From Shinella sp. XGS7 (lineage in GTDB: Bacteria > Pseudomonadota > Gammaproteobacteria > Burkholderiales > Burkholderiaceae_C), in contig NZ_CP084758.1 in the NCBI RefSeq assembly GCF_020535565.1, positions 523,501 through 587,500 on the forward strand: 64,000 nt of DNA, given 5' to 3'. The translations under genes and the position numbers were made by a program. Within the stretch, counting starts at the first letter, position 1. Each line of letters begins with the position of its first letter. Shown piece by piece: positions 18,416-27,664 of the stretch. The notes under the pieces were generated by a model. It saw only the letters and a list, made by a program, of their open reading frames with translations. It was not told the DNA's origin and ran no database searches.

Positions 18416-18715
18416 TCAGCCCTTGTTGCTCAGGCATTCCTTCATGAAGGCCTTGCGCGCATCGCCGGTCTTGCCCTTGGCCTCGGCATTGCAGGTCTTC
18501 ATCTTCTCCTGCTGGGGCGTGCTGGCGGCCGCGGCCGGCTTGGCCGAGAGGCAGTCCTTCATGAAGGCCTTGCGCTCGTCACCCTTCTTGTCGCCCGCGT
18601 CCTTGTTGCAGCTGGCCATCTTGGTCTGCTGGGCCGTGGGCTCCTTCTTCTTGTCCTCGGCGTGGGCGCCGACGGCGGTGAAGGCCAGGGCCAGCAGCGC
18701 GATATGAAGCTTCAT
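18416..18715 (-). CDS. PsiF-repeat periplasmic protein
   Basis: 99 residues: a signal peptide (MKLHIALLALAF to GAHA) and two tandem PsiF repeats, each of the form K-M-x-x-C-N-x-x-A-x-x-K-x-G-D-x-R-K-A-F-M-K-x-C-L-S. Each repeat has two Cys, giving four in the mature protein and likely disulfides. The family is named after the phosphate-starvation-inducible psiF of E. coli, but its function is unknown. The start at 18715 was chosen because it gives the signal peptide and has GGAAGGA upstream. A monocistronic gene. Confidence 0.88.
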   Translation of the reverse strand: MKLHIALLALAFTAVGAHAEDKKKEPTAQQTKMASCNKDAGDKKGDERKAFMKDCLSAKPAAAASTPQQEKMKTCNAEAKGKTGDARKAFMKECLSNKG

Positions 18716-18812
18716 GGTGAGGTTCCTTCCTGGTGGGTGTGGCTGGGCGATGTGCCGCCTTGATTCCAACACAGCAACGCAGGGCGCTCAAGGCGGTTGA
18801 CGCGGGGCCGCC

Positions 18813-20183
18813 TCAGAGAATGCGGCGCGGATGCGCCAGGCTTTCATGCGCCGCATGCAAGCGCCGCACCAGCACCTGGATGAAGGCGCGGTCGAAGCGG
18901 TGCTGGCACTCGGGGCTGAGCTGGCCCAGGGACTCGGGCGTGAAGGAGATGGTGGTGCAGACCTCGCTCACCTTGATGTCGGTGCTGTGGCGGCGCAAGG
19001 CCGGGTTGGGCGCCAGATAGGCCATCTCGCCCACCGAGGTGCCCTTGCCCAGGGAGGCGACGAGGGCGCCGTCGCGGAAGACCTGCACCTCGCCCTGGGC
19101 GATGATGTGGAAGCTGTTGCCCTCCTGGCCCTTCTTGTAGAGCGCGTGCTCCAGCGGATAGCGGCGCCAGCGCGCGCGGTGCACCACCTCCCAGAGCTCC
19201 ACATCGCCGAAGTCGGTGAAGAACTCCAGTTCGCGTAAAAGATTGAAACGCTCCGAGTCCTTGACCTCGTAGAGCCGCGCCAGCGGCACCAGCTGGCGCG
19301 CCACCAGCTCGGAAAGCGCGCGGCCGAAGTCTTCCCAGCTCTGATAGCGCTCACCGGGGTGCTTGGCCAGGGCCTTGAGCACCACGGCATCCAGCTCCGG
19401 CGTCACCCCACCGCGCTGGCCGATCAGGGAGGCTGGCGCCTGGTGGTAGATCTGGTGCATCAGCGCCATCTGGGTGGGCGCGTCAAACGGCGAGCGCCCG
19501 GCGATCAGGTGGTAGAGCACGGCGCCCAGCGAGTAGATATCGGCCCGGCAGTCCACATCGCCGCCCTCGATCTGCTCGGGCGGCATATAGGCCAGGGAGC
19601 CCACGCGGTGCACCTGGGTGGCGTCGGAGCGCAGATTCAGGGCGCTGCCGAAATCGCTGACCTTCACATCGGTGATCTGCCCCTGGCTGTCCAGCACCGC
19701 CAGCAGATTGGCCGGCTTCACATCACGGTGGATCAGGCCCTGGCGGAACACATAGGACAGGGCCATGGCGCACTTGAAGCCCAGCTCCACGATCTGGTCC
19801 AGGGGCAGCAGGCGGTCGCTGCGGCAAAAGCTCTTGAGCGTGACCCCGGGCACGAACTCCATCACCAGATAGGGCGCATCCAGGTCGGGCACGGCGTCCA
19901 GGATCTGCACCACGTTCGGGTGCTGCAGCCGCCCGGCCAGGGCCGCCTCGGCGGCGAAGAAGCGGTGGCCGATCTGGCCCTCGGGGCCGCTGCGGCTGCT
20001 CAGGGCCCAGGAGCGCACCCGCTTGATGGCCACCTCGATGCCCTGGAAATCGTCCTGGGCCAGGTAGACATCGCTGGTGGCGCCCTCCCCCAGGCGCCTG
20101 AGCACCCGGTACTTGCCGATATAGGCCGGCAGATCACCGTTACCCGGCGTGATCGTGGTGGGCGTGCTGCTGTCCATGGCCAT
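18813..20183 (-). CDS. Serine/threonine protein kinase with C-terminal cyclic-nucleotide-binding-like domain
   Basis: 456 residues. The kinase domain (about 22-290) shows the Gly-rich loop [15 protein letters not shown] lysine, catalytic loop [13 protein letters not shown] (VSDFGSAL) and the APE-equivalent MPPEQI. Residues about 325-440 resemble a cNMP-binding/CAP effector fold ([30 protein letters not shown]). The phosphate-binding Arg of true cAMP sites is not obvious after the GEMA segment, so nucleotide binding is unproven. It has no membrane segment and should be cytosolic. Transcribed divergently from argS across 38 bp. Substrates are unknown. Confidence 0.9.
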   Translation of the reverse strand: MAMDSSTPTTITPGNGDLPAYIGKYRVLRRLGEGATSDVYLAQDDFQGIEVAIKRVRSWALSSRSGPEGQIGHRFFAAEAALAGRLQHPNVVQILDAVPDLDAPYLVMEFVPGVTLKSFCRSDRLLPLDQIVELGFKCAMALSYVFRQGLIHRDVKPANLLAVLDSQGQITDVKVSDFGSALNLRSDATQVHRVGSLAYMPPEQIEGGDVDCRADIYSLGAVLYHLIAGRSPFDAPTQMALMHQIYHQAPASLIGQRGGVTPELDAVVLKALAKHPGERYQSWEDFGRALSELVARQLVPLARLYEVKDSERFNLLRELEFFTDFGDVELWEVVHRARWRRYPLEHALYKKGQEGNSFHIIAQGEVQVFRDGALVASLGKGTSVGEMAYLAPNPALRRHSTDIKVSEVCTTISFTPESLGQLSPECQHRFDRAFIQVLVRRLHAAHESLAHPRRIL

Positions 20184-20221
20184 GGGGGATCATCATATGC
20201 GTCACCCGTAGAATTCGAACC

Positions 20222-21931
20222 ATGATTCAAGCCAAGCAGGATTTGCTCGCCGCCCTGGGCGAGGCCATCCAAGAACTCAGCCCCGGCGCCGAGCTGGCGC
20301 CCGCCTTCGAGTCGCCCAAGCAGGCCAGCCATGGCGATTACGCCATCACGGTGGCCATGCAGCTGGCCCGCCCGCTGAAGAAGAACCCGCGCGAGCTGGC
20401 CGAGGCCCTGGTGGCGGCCCTGCAGCGCCGCCCCGCCTTCCAGACCTGGGTCGAGGCCCTGGAGATCGCCGGCCCCGGCTTCATCAATCTGCGTCTCAAG
20501 CCCGCGGCCAAGCAGGCCGTGGTGGCCGAGGTGCTGAGCGCGGGCAAGGCTTTCGGCGACCAGCCGGCCAACAGCCGCCATGTGATGGTGGAGTTCGTCT
20601 CGGCCAACCCGACCGGCCCCCTGCATGTGGGCCATGCCCGCCAGGCGGCCCTGGGCGACGCGATCTGCAGCCTGTTCCAGACCCAGGGCGCCCAGGTCAC
20701 GCGCGAGTTCTATTACAACGACGCCGGCGTGCAGATCGCCACTCTGGCCAACTCCACGCAGATGCGTCTGAAGGGCGTCAAGCCCGGCGACGCCGACTGG
20801 CCCGAGGCCGCCTACAACGGCGACTACATCCAGGACATCGCCGACGCCTTCCTGCGCAAGGAGACCGTCAAGGCCGATGACCGCGAGTTCACTGCCAGTG
20901 GCGAGATCGACGACCTGGAGGGCATCCGCCAGTTCGCCGTGGCCTATCTGCGCCACGAGCAAGACCTGGACCTGCAGGCCTTCGGCCTCAAGTTCGACAA
21001 CTACTTCCTCGAGAGCAGCGTCTACGCCGGCGGCCAGCTGGAGAAGGCGGTCGAGCGCATCGTGGCCAGCGGCAAGACCTATGAAGAAGGCGGCGCGCTG
21101 TGGTTCAAGTCCACCGACTACGGGGACGACAAGGACCGCGTGATGCGCAAGTCCGACGGCGGCTACACCTACTTCGTGCCGGACGTGGCCTACCACGTCA
21201 ACAAGTTCGAGCGCGGCTACACCAAGTGCATCAATATCCAGGGCACCGACCACCACGGCACCATTGCCCGCGTGCGCGGCGGCCTGCAGGCGCAGAACCT
21301 GGGCATCCCGCAGGGCTTCCCGGACTATGTGCTGCACAAGATGGTCACGGTGATGAAGGGCGGCGAGGAGGTCAAGATCTCCAAGCGCGCCGGCAGCTAT
21401 GTGACCCTGCGCGATCTGATCGACTGGACCAGCCGTGACGCGGTGCGCTTCTTCCTGATCAGCCGCAAGGCCGACACCGAATTCACCTTCGATGTGGACC
21501 TGGCCCTGAAGCAGAACGACGAGAACCCGGTGTTCTATGTGCAGTATGCGCACGCCCGCATCAGCTCCATCATCCGCAACTGGGGCGGGGACGAGGCCAC
21601 GCTGGCAGCGGCCGATCTGTCCCTGCTGAGCGCGCCCACCGAGGCCGCGCTGATGCTCAAGCTGGCCGACTACCCGCGCGTGCTCAGCGCCGCGGCCGAA
21701 GGCCTGGCCCCGCACGACATCGCCTTCTACCTGCGTGATCTGGCCGCCGCATTCCACAGCTACTATGCGGCCGAGCGCGTGCTGGACCAGGCACCCGCAC
21801 TGACCCAGGCGCGCGTCGCGCTGCTGGCGGCCACCCGCCAGGTGCTGCGCAATGCGCTGGGCGTGCTGGGTGTCAGCGCGCCGGAGGTGATGTCGCGCGA
21901 CATCGCCACGCAAGACCAACCTTCCGCGTGA
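20222..21931 (+). CDS. argS: Arginyl-tRNA synthetase
   Basis: 569 residues, a class I aminoacyl-tRNA synthetase charging tRNA-Arg. The N-terminal Add1-type domain (about 1-85) is followed by the HIGH-equivalent HVGH at 135-138 in [12 protein letters not shown], the [11 protein letters not shown] region, EVKISKRAG as the KMSKS-like loop, and a C-terminal DALR anticodon-binding domain (from about 440, [10 protein letters not shown]). Length and motifs are normal. It is followed after 9 bp by the SPOR-domain gene, an arrangement frequent in Burkholderiales. Confidence 0.97.
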   Translation: MIQAKQDLLAALGEAIQELSPGAELAPAFESPKQASHGDYAITVAMQLARPLKKNPRELAEALVAALQRRPAFQTWVEALEIAGPGFINLRLKPAAKQAVVAEVLSAGKAFGDQPANSRHVMVEFVSANPTGPLHVGHARQAALGDAICSLFQTQGAQVTREFYYNDAGVQIATLANSTQMRLKGVKPGDADWPEAAYNGDYIQDIADAFLRKETVKADDREFTASGEIDDLEGIRQFAVAYLRHEQDLDLQAFGLKFDNYFLESSVYAGGQLEKAVERIVASGKTYEEGGALWFKSTDYGDDKDRVMRKSDGGYTYFVPDVAYHVNKFERGYTKCINIQGTDHHGTIARVRGGLQAQNLGIPQGFPDYVLHKMVTVMKGGEEVKISKRAGSYVTLRDLIDWTSRDAVRFFLISRKADTEFTFDVDLALKQNDENPVFYVQYAHARISSIIRNWGGDEATLAAADLSLLSAPTEAALMLKLADYPRVLSAAAEGLAPHDIAFYLRDLAAAFHSYYAAERVLDQAPALTQARVALLAATRQVLRNALGVLGVSAPEVMSRDIATQDQPSA

Positions 21932-21940
21932 GGAGCGTGC

Positions 21941-22615
21941 ATGTCTAAGGCCCAGGCCAGCCAGCGGGGCGGCTTTGTCCTCGGTTTGATCGTCGGCCTG
22001 TTGCTGGGCCTGGGCCTGGCCCTGGGCGTGGCGCTCTACGTCACCAAGGTGCCCATTCCCTTTGTGAACAAGGTGCCCCAGCGCACCGCCGAGCAGGACG
22101 CCGAGGAGGCCGCCCGCAACCGCAACTGGGATCCCAATGCGGCCCTGGGCGGCCGGGGCAGCGCCAAGGCCGCCAGCGGCGTGGTGGGCGGCAACAGCCC
22201 CGAGCCCGGTGCCACGCCCTCGCCAACTGCCACACCGGCCCCGCAGGCGCCGGCCCAGACGCCGGCGCCCGCCCCGACGGCTGCGGCCAAACCCGCCTCG
22301 GCCGCCACGGCCAGCGCCACGCCGGCGGCCAAGCCTGCGGCCAGCGCGCCCGCAGCCGCTGCCGCCACCGGTGGTGACCCTTACGTCTACTTCGTCCAGG
22401 CCGGTGCCTACACCCGCAGCGAAGACGCCGAAGGCCAGCGCGCCAAGCTGGCCATGCAGGGCTTCAGCGCCAAGATCTACGAGCGCGAGCAGTCCGGCCG
22501 CACCGTCTACCGCGTGCGCCTGGGCCCGCTGGACAGCCGCGATGAGGCCGAGGGCCTGCAGCGCAAGGTCGAGGCCGGCGGCATGGAAGCCAATCTCGTA
22601 CGCGTGCAGCGCTGA
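21941..22615 (+). CDS. SPOR-domain membrane protein
   Basis: 224 residues. A single membrane helix (about 13-35, GLIVGLLLGLGLALGVALYV) leaves a short cytoplasmic N-terminus, then an Ala/Pro-rich linker (about 70-142) and a C-terminal SPOR domain (about 145-222: YFVQAGAYTRSEDAEGQRAK to VYRVRLGPLDSRDEA). SPOR domains bind denuded septal peptidoglycan, so this is a FtsN-like or general cell-division/envelope protein in the periplasm. Directly downstream of argS and upstream of the dsbA-like gene, probably in one transcript. Confidence 0.9.
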   Translation: MSKAQASQRGGFVLGLIVGLLLGLGLALGVALYVTKVPIPFVNKVPQRTAEQDAEEAARNRNWDPNAALGGRGSAKAASGVVGGNSPEPGATPSPTATPAPQAPAQTPAPAPTAAAKPASAATASATPAAKPAASAPAAAAATGGDPYVYFVQAGAYTRSEDAEGQRAKLAMQGFSAKIYEREQSGRTVYRVRLGPLDSRDEAEGLQRKVEAGGMEANLVRVQR

Positions 22616-22630
22616 GGCGAACGCCTTAGC
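22611..22630 (+). terminator. Short hairpin spanning the SPOR gene stop codon
   Basis: GCTGAGGC (22611-22618) pairs with GCCTTAGC (22623-22630) around GAAC with one G-T wobble. It contains the TGA stop and could attenuate readthrough into the dsbA-like gene; there is no T-tract. Confidence 0.3.
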
Positions 22631-22669
22631 ATGCACCCGTCATTGTTTGATCGCCCAGAGGATTTCAGA

Positions 22670-23338
22670 ATGAAGCGTCGCGAGTTTTCGGCCCAGCTGG
22701 GCCTCGGCACCCTGGCCCTGGCCCTGCCCGGTCTGAGCCAGGCCCAGGGCGGCCCGGTCGAGGGCCGCCACTACCAGCGCCTGCCCCAGGCCCTGCCGGT
22801 CACGCCGGGCAAGATCGAGGTGGTGGAGTTCTTCTGGTACGGCTGCCCGCACTGCAATGCCTTTGAGCCCGCCCTGTCCGACTGGGTGTCCAAGCTGCCC
22901 GCCGACGTGAGCTTCCGCCATGTGCATGTGGCCTTCAACGCCCGCGTGCGCCAGCACCAGCGCCTGTTCTACGCCCTGGAAGCCCTGGGCAAGGAGAAGG
23001 AAGCCCGCGCCCGCGTCTTCGCCGCCCTGCACCTGGAAGGCAAGCCCCTGGACAGCGTCAAGTCCATGGCCGAGCTGCTGGCGCCCTTCGGCATCGAGGC
23101 CGCCAAGTTCGAGCAGGCCTACAACTCCTTCGGCGTGCAGACCAAGTGCCAGCAGGCCGAGAAGCTCAGCGAGGCCTACCGCATCGACGGCGTGCCCGCC
23201 ATCGGCCTGGGCGGTCGCTTCCTGACCTCGCCGGCCATGGCCAGCGGCGGTCAGCGCATGAGCGAGCTGGAATCGGGTCAGCGCGCCCTGCAGACGGCCA
23301 ATTTCCTGATCGAACGCCTGCGCAGCGGCAAGGCCTGA
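22670..23338 (+). CDS. dsbA: DsbA-like periplasmic thiol:disulfide interchange protein
   Basis: 222 residues with an N-terminal signal sequence (MKRREFS to LSQAQ, with a Tat-like KRREF start) and a thioredoxin fold carrying the active site WYGCPHC near residues 60-66 and a cis-Pro loop (GVPAIGLGG near 180). It oxidises cysteines of exported proteins in the periplasm and is re-oxidised by DsbB, which is not in the window. The start at 22670 is supported by AGAGGA eight bases upstream; the longer frame from 22631 lacks a good signal peptide. Its immediate stop is followed by a hairpin. Confidence 0.9.
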   Translation: MKRREFSAQLGLGTLALALPGLSQAQGGPVEGRHYQRLPQALPVTPGKIEVVEFFWYGCPHCNAFEPALSDWVSKLPADVSFRHVHVAFNARVRQHQRLFYALEALGKEKEARARVFAALHLEGKPLDSVKSMAELLAPFGIEAAKFEQAYNSFGVQTKCQQAEKLSEAYRIDGVPAIGLGGRFLTSPAMASGGQRMSELESGQRALQTANFLIERLRSGKA

Positions 23339-23339
23339 T

Positions 23340-23363
23340 CCAGGGGCTGGAACAGCCCCCTGG
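23340..23363 (+). terminator. Hairpin after the dsbA-like gene
   Basis: CCAGGGGCTG (23340-23349), loop GAA, and CAGCCCCCTGG (23353-23363) pair with a single bulged C directly after the stop codon. There is no T-run, so termination would be partial. Confidence 0.4.
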
Positions 23364-23397
23364 CGGGGCTAGAATGGTCTGCAAGAAGCGTGCCTTT

Positions 23398-24024
23398 ATG
23401 ACCCTCGAGCCCTCCTCGCTGCTCCGCCCCCTCCTCCTGCCGGCCCTGGCGCTCAGCCTCGGCCTGGGCGCCGCGCAGGCCGAGCGCGCGGACCGGGACA
23501 AGCCCATCAATATCGACTACGACCGTGGCGGTGTGGACCTGGTCAAGCAGCGCACCGAGTTCAGCGGCAATGTGGTGCTGACCAAGGGCAGCATGCTGCT
23601 GCGCGCCGAGCATATGGACGTGCGCGAGACCGCGGACGGCTACAAGCAGGCCTACGCCACAGGCGCCAGCGGCAAGCCGGTGAGCTTCCGCCAGGCACGC
23701 GACGTGCCCGGCGAGTCCATCGAAGGCTGGGCCGACCAGGTGGAGTACGACACCCGCTCCGACACCATGCGCTTCATCGGCAATGCGGTGCTGCGCCGCC
23801 TGCGCGGCACGGCCGTGGCCGACGAGGTGGTGGGCGCGGTGATCCATTACGACAACCGCTCCGAGGTCTTCAGCATCGAGGGCGGCCAGGCCTCGCCGCA
23901 TCCGGCCGGCCGGGGTCGTGTGGTGATGATGCCGCGCGCCGCCTCGGCACCGGCCAGCCCGGCTTCCGACGCTGGCGTGCCGCTGCAGCCCAGCCTCACC
24001 CTGCGTCCGCGCCAGCCCTCATGA
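23398..24024 (+). CDS. lptA: LPS-transport periplasmic protein LptA
   Basis: 208 residues with a signal peptide (to about residue 30, GLGAAQAERADRD) and an OstA-like beta-jellyroll: DKPINIDYD, EFSGNVVLTKGSMLLRAEHMDV and RFIGNAVLRRL. It bridges the periplasm between the LptBFGC complex and LptDE. The stop overlaps the lptB start as ATGA, so the two are coupled. The C-terminal 40 residues are a low-complexity Ala/Pro/Ser tail. Unusually, the gene upstream is dsbA-like and not the usual kdsC-lptC pair. Confidence 0.93.
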   Translation: MTLEPSSLLRPLLLPALALSLGLGAAQAERADRDKPINIDYDRGGVDLVKQRTEFSGNVVLTKGSMLLRAEHMDVRETADGYKQAYATGASGKPVSFRQARDVPGESIEGWADQVEYDTRSDTMRFIGNAVLRRLRGTAVADEVVGAVIHYDNRSEVFSIEGGQASPHPAGRGRVVMMPRAASAPASPASDAGVPLQPSLTLRPRQPS

Positions 24025-24773
24025 GCCGGGCCGATACGAGCGCGGCCGCCGACAGCCGCCTGGAGGCCGAGGGCCTGCAGAAGACCTATGGCATGCGCAA
24101 GGTGGTCAAGAACGTCCACCTCGATGTGCGCCGCGGCGAGGCCGTCGGCCTGCTCGGCCCCAACGGCGCCGGCAAGACGACCTGCTTCTACATGATCACC
24201 GGCCTCGTGCCGGTCGACGAAGGCTCCATCGAGATCAACGGCCACGACGTCACCACCATGCCGATGTATCGCCGCGCCCGCCTCGGCGTCGGCTACCTGC
24301 CGCAGGAAGCCTCGATCTTCCGTGGCCTGACGGTGGAAGAGAACATCCGCGCCGTTCTGGAAGTGCACGACAAGGACAAGGCGCGGCGCGAAGCCAAGCT
24401 CGACAGCCTGCTTGCCGAATTCTCCATCGCGCATCTGCGCAAGTCGCCGGCCGTGGCGCTGTCGGGCGGCGAGCGCCGCCGCCTCGAAATCGCCCGCGCG
24501 CTGGCCACCGATCCGACCTTCATGCTGCTCGACGAGCCCTTCGCGGGCGTCGACCCCATCTCGGTCGCCGACATCCAGGCGCTGGTGCGCCACCTCACCT
24601 CGCGCGGCATCGGCGTTCTCATCACCGACCACAATGTGCGCGAGACGCTCGGCCTCATCGACCGTGCCTATATCATCAGCGAGGGCACGGTGCTGGCCGA
24701 GGGCACACCGCAGGAAATCGTCGAGAACGCCGACGTGCGCAAGGTCTATCTGGGCGAACACTTCCGGATGTAA
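24021..24773 (+). CDS. lptB: LPS export ABC transporter ATPase LptB (mosaic)
   Basis: 250 residues with Walker A GPNGAGKTT (46-54), Q-loop YLPQEAS, signature LSGGERRRLE, Walker B FMLLDEPFAGVDP and H-loop ITDHNV: the cytosolic ATPase powering LPS extraction with LptFG. Coupled to lptA by ATGA and 15 bp before rpoN, the conserved lptA-lptB-rpoN order. Oddity: residues about 31-220 (24112-24675) use CTC, GTC and TCG codons, and the segments MITGLVPVDEGSIEI and DPISVADIQALVRHLT are those I recall from Rhizobiales LptB, while the N-terminus and the VYLGEHFRM end are betaproteobacterial in type. Confidence 0.95.
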   Translation: MSRADTSAAADSRLEAEGLQKTYGMRKVVKNVHLDVRRGEAVGLLGPNGAGKTTCFYMITGLVPVDEGSIEINGHDVTTMPMYRRARLGVGYLPQEASIFRGLTVEENIRAVLEVHDKDKARREAKLDSLLAEFSIAHLRKSPAVALSGGERRRLEIARALATDPTFMLLDEPFAGVDPISVADIQALVRHLTSRGIGVLITDHNVRETLGLIDRAYIISEGTVLAEGTPQEIVENADVRKVYLGEHFRM

Positions 24774-24788
24774 GGGACGGCGAGCCGC

Positions 24789-26318
24789 ATGAAGCCCTCC
24801 CTGCAGGTTCGCCTCAGCCAGCATCTGGCGCTCACGCCCCAGCTTCAGCAGTCCATCCGGCTGCTGCAGCTCTCCACCCTGGAGCTGAACCAGGAGGTCG
24901 AGCAGATGCTGGCCAGCAATCCCCTGCTGGAGACCGAGGAGGAATTCGGCGTGGCGGCCATGGAGGTGAGCGCGCCCGAGCTGGCGCCCAGCCGCAACCA
25001 GGAGGCCGAGGCCGGCGCGGCGGAAAGCAGCCCCGGCGAGGCCGAGACGCCCACCGAGGAGATGCGGGCCGAGGACTTCGGCACCACCGAGCGCGAGGAC
25101 TGGGAGAACGGCACCGAGTCCGACGACTTCGACGGCATCCGCGAGCTGCCCAGCAGCAGCCCCGGCGGCAGCGGCCAGGGCGATGAGGATGGCGAGCGCC
25201 CCGAGCAGGAAGCGCCCTCGCTCAGCCTGCAGGAACATCTCTACCAGCAGATGGCCGGCATGATGCTGGGCCCCGAGGATCGGGCCGCGCTGCAGGTGCT
25301 GATCGAGTCGCTCAACGAGGACGGCTATCTGGCAGACAGCCTGGACGAGATCGCCCAGTCCCTGGCCGGCGAGGACGCCGCGGCCGAGGATCTGGAGGAG
25401 CTGCAAGACCGCCTGCGCTGCGCCCTCAAATGGCTGCAGAGCATGGAGCCCGTGGGCGTGGGCGCGCGCGACCTGGCCGAGTGCCTGGTGCTGCAGCTGC
25501 GCAGCCTGCCGCGCAGCCCGGCCCAGGCCGTGGCCATCCTGATCTGCAAGCAATACCTGGAACTGCTGGCCAAGCGCGATGCCAAGCGCCTGATGTCGCT
25601 CACCGGAGCCGATGAGCCCCTGCTGCGCGAGGCCCAGAACCTGATCACGGGCCTGGAGCCCAAGCCCGGCCGCCCTTTTGCGCGCAGCCAGGCTCAGGCC
25701 GTGGTGCCCGATGTGATCGTGCAGAAGGTGGGGCGCGAGTTCCGCGTGCTGCTCAACCCCGAGGTGGCGCCCAAGCTGCGCATCAACGAGCTCTACGCCC
25801 AGGCCCTGCGCGCCCAGCGCGGCGGCGTGAGCAACACGCCCCTGGGCGCCCAGCTGCAGGAGGCGCGCTGGTTCATCAAGAACATCCAGCAGCGCTTCGA
25901 CACCATCCTGCGCGTGTCCCAGGCCATCGTGGAGCGGCAGAAGGGCTTCTTCACCCATGGCGAGCTGGCCATGAAGCCCCTGGTGCTGCGTGAGATCGCC
26001 GATGAGCTGGGCCTGCACGAATCCACCATCTCGCGCGTGACCAATGCCAAGTACATGGCCACGCGCTTCGGCACCTTCGAGCTCAAGTACTTCTTCGGCT
26101 CGGGCCTGTCCACCGAGGCCGGCGGCAATGCCTCCAGCACCGCGGTACGCGCCCTGATCAAGCAGTTCGTGGCCGCTGAAGACCCGGCCAAACCCCTCTC
26201 GGACAATGCCCTGGCCAGCATGCTGGAGGAGCAGGGCATCCAGGTGGCGCGCCGCACCGTGGCCAAGTACCGCGAGGCGCTCAAGATCGCGCCGGCCAAT
26301 CTGCGCAAGAGCCTCTGA
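24789..26318 (+). CDS. rpoN: RNA polymerase sigma-54 factor
   Basis: 509 residues. Region I (about 1-50) is Gln/Leu-rich (LRLSQHLALTPQLQQSIRLL type), region II is acidic and long (about 50-150), then come the core-binding domain, the helix-turn-helix (HESTISRVTNAKY near 410) and the RpoN box ARRTVAKYREAL near 488-499, which reads the -24 element. It directs transcription from sigma-54 promoters with AAA+ activators; none of those is encoded here. It is downstream of lptAB with a 15-bp gap and followed by a strong hairpin. Confidence 0.97.
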   Translation: MKPSLQVRLSQHLALTPQLQQSIRLLQLSTLELNQEVEQMLASNPLLETEEEFGVAAMEVSAPELAPSRNQEAEAGAAESSPGEAETPTEEMRAEDFGTTEREDWENGTESDDFDGIRELPSSSPGGSGQGDEDGERPEQEAPSLSLQEHLYQQMAGMMLGPEDRAALQVLIESLNEDGYLADSLDEIAQSLAGEDAAAEDLEELQDRLRCALKWLQSMEPVGVGARDLAECLVLQLRSLPRSPAQAVAILICKQYLELLAKRDAKRLMSLTGADEPLLREAQNLITGLEPKPGRPFARSQAQAVVPDVIVQKVGREFRVLLNPEVAPKLRINELYAQALRAQRGGVSNTPLGAQLQEARWFIKNIQQRFDTILRVSQAIVERQKGFFTHGELAMKPLVLREIADELGLHESTISRVTNAKYMATRFGTFELKYFFGSGLSTEAGGNASSTAVRALIKQFVAAEDPAKPLSDNALASMLEEQGIQVARRTVAKYREALKIAPANLRKSL

Positions 26319-26338
26319 GCCCCGGCCGGCCGCGCGTC

Positions 26339-26368
26339 GGGGACAATAGCGGCTTTCCCGCTGTCCCC
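26339..26368 (+). terminator. Stem-loop after rpoN
   Basis: GGGGAC..AGCGG pairs with CCGCT..GTCCCC (26339-26368) with an AAT bulge and a CTTTC loop, 20 bp after the rpoN stop and 9 bp before the next start codon. It lacks a T-run; it could terminate partially or shape the leader of the methyltransferase mRNA. Confidence 0.45.
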
Positions 26369-26377
26369 CTCCCGCCC

Positions 26378-27646
26378 ATGGCCCGCCCCGAAACCCTGTA
26401 TCTCTTTGCCTCCTGCCCCGCCGGTGTCGAGCCCTGGCTGGAGGCCGAGATCAAGTCCATCCTGCCGCGCGCCGGCGTGGAGGCGCTGCGTGGCGGGGTC
26501 TCGGTGCACAGTGATGCCGAGGGCGTGATGAAGCTCAATCTCGAGAGCCGCCTGGCCCAGCGCGTGCTGGTCGAGGTGATCGAGGGCGGCTACCGCCACG
26601 AGGACGATCTCTACGCCCTGGCCCGCCGCGTGGACTGGGAACGCTGGATCACGCCCCAGCACACCCTGCGCGTGGACACCACGGCCCATCGCTCGCCGCT
26701 CAAGAGCCTGAACTTCGCCACCCTGCGCATCAAGGACGCCATCTGCGACCAGCTGCGCGAGTCGCAGGGCGAGCGCCCCAGCGTGGACACCCGCGCCCCC
26801 GACCTGCCCGTGGTGCTGCACCTGGGCGCCGAGCGCGCGGCCCTGTATGTGGACACCTCGGGCGAGCCCCTGTTCAAGCGCGGCTGGCGCGAGGACAAGG
26901 GCGACGCCCCGCTCAAGGAAACCCTGGCCGCCGCCATGCTGGCCGCCGCCGGCTGGAAGGGCACGCCCGAAACCGGTGGCGCCCTGCAGGACCCCTGCTG
27001 CGGCTCCGGCACCATCGCGGTGGAGGCTGCGCAGATCGCCTGCGGCATCGCGCCCGGCCTCTCGCGCCGCTTTGCCTTCGAGCGTCAGCTGCCCTTCCAG
27101 CCCCTGCGCGAGCGCTGGGCCCAGATCAAGCAGGAGGCGCGGGCCCGCATCCACGCCCCGGCCGTGCCCATCTACGCCAGCGACGTGGCCTTCCGCATGG
27201 TGGACTTCGCGCGCCGCAATGCCGAGCGGGCCGGTGTGGCCCAGTACATCCAGTTCAACGGTGGTGATGCGCTGGAGCGTCCCGCGCCCAAGCTGCCCGA
27301 GGGCATGCCCGGCAGCATCCTGATGAACCCGCCCTATGGCGAACGCATCGAGGTGCGCGGCAAGGCCGCCGCGGTGCGCGATGCCGGTGGCTCCGAGGCG
27401 CGCGACGGCGGGGACGACTTCTTCCCGCGCCTGGCCGCGCACTGGAAGCGCGCCTACACCCAGCACGGCGCCGGCTGGACCGCCTGGCTGCTGTGCCCGG
27501 ACATGAAGCTGCCCAGCAAGATGCGACTCAAGGAATCGCGCCGCATCCCCATGTGGAACGGCCCCATCGAGTGCCGCATGTTCCGCTTCGAGCTGGTGGC
27601 CGGCTCGGCGCGCAAGGAGCGCGGCGAGGACGCAGCGGAGCGCTGA
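26378..27646 (+). CDS. THUMP-domain 23S rRNA guanine methyltransferase (RlmL-type, single domain)
   Basis: 422 residues. An N-terminal ferredoxin-like/THUMP RNA-binding region (about 1-160) precedes a Rossmann methyltransferase with the SAM motif DPCCGSGT (205-212) and the catalytic motif NPPYGER (about 316-322), typical of N2-guanine methylation. E. coli RlmKL fuses RlmL with RlmK; this protein has only the RlmL-like half, as in many beta- and alphaproteobacteria. The target is probably G2445 of 23S rRNA by homology, which is inference. Independent start after the rpoN hairpin. Confidence 0.9.
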   Translation: MARPETLYLFASCPAGVEPWLEAEIKSILPRAGVEALRGGVSVHSDAEGVMKLNLESRLAQRVLVEVIEGGYRHEDDLYALARRVDWERWITPQHTLRVDTTAHRSPLKSLNFATLRIKDAICDQLRESQGERPSVDTRAPDLPVVLHLGAERAALYVDTSGEPLFKRGWREDKGDAPLKETLAAAMLAAAGWKGTPETGGALQDPCCGSGTIAVEAAQIACGIAPGLSRRFAFERQLPFQPLRERWAQIKQEARARIHAPAVPIYASDVAFRMVDFARRNAERAGVAQYIQFNGGDALERPAPKLPEGMPGSILMNPPYGERIEVRGKAAAVRDAGGSEARDGGDDFFPRLAAHWKRAYTQHGAGWTAWLLCPDMKLPSKMRLKESRRIPMWNGPIECRMFRFELVAGSARKERGEDAAER

Positions 27647-27664
27647 GTCCGCTCAGGACTGCGC

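Noticed and set aside
20000-22636. Minus-strand open frame of about 880 codons opposite argS
   Set aside because: Antisense to argS and the SPOR gene, repetitive Gly/Ala/His/Gln composition, no motif.
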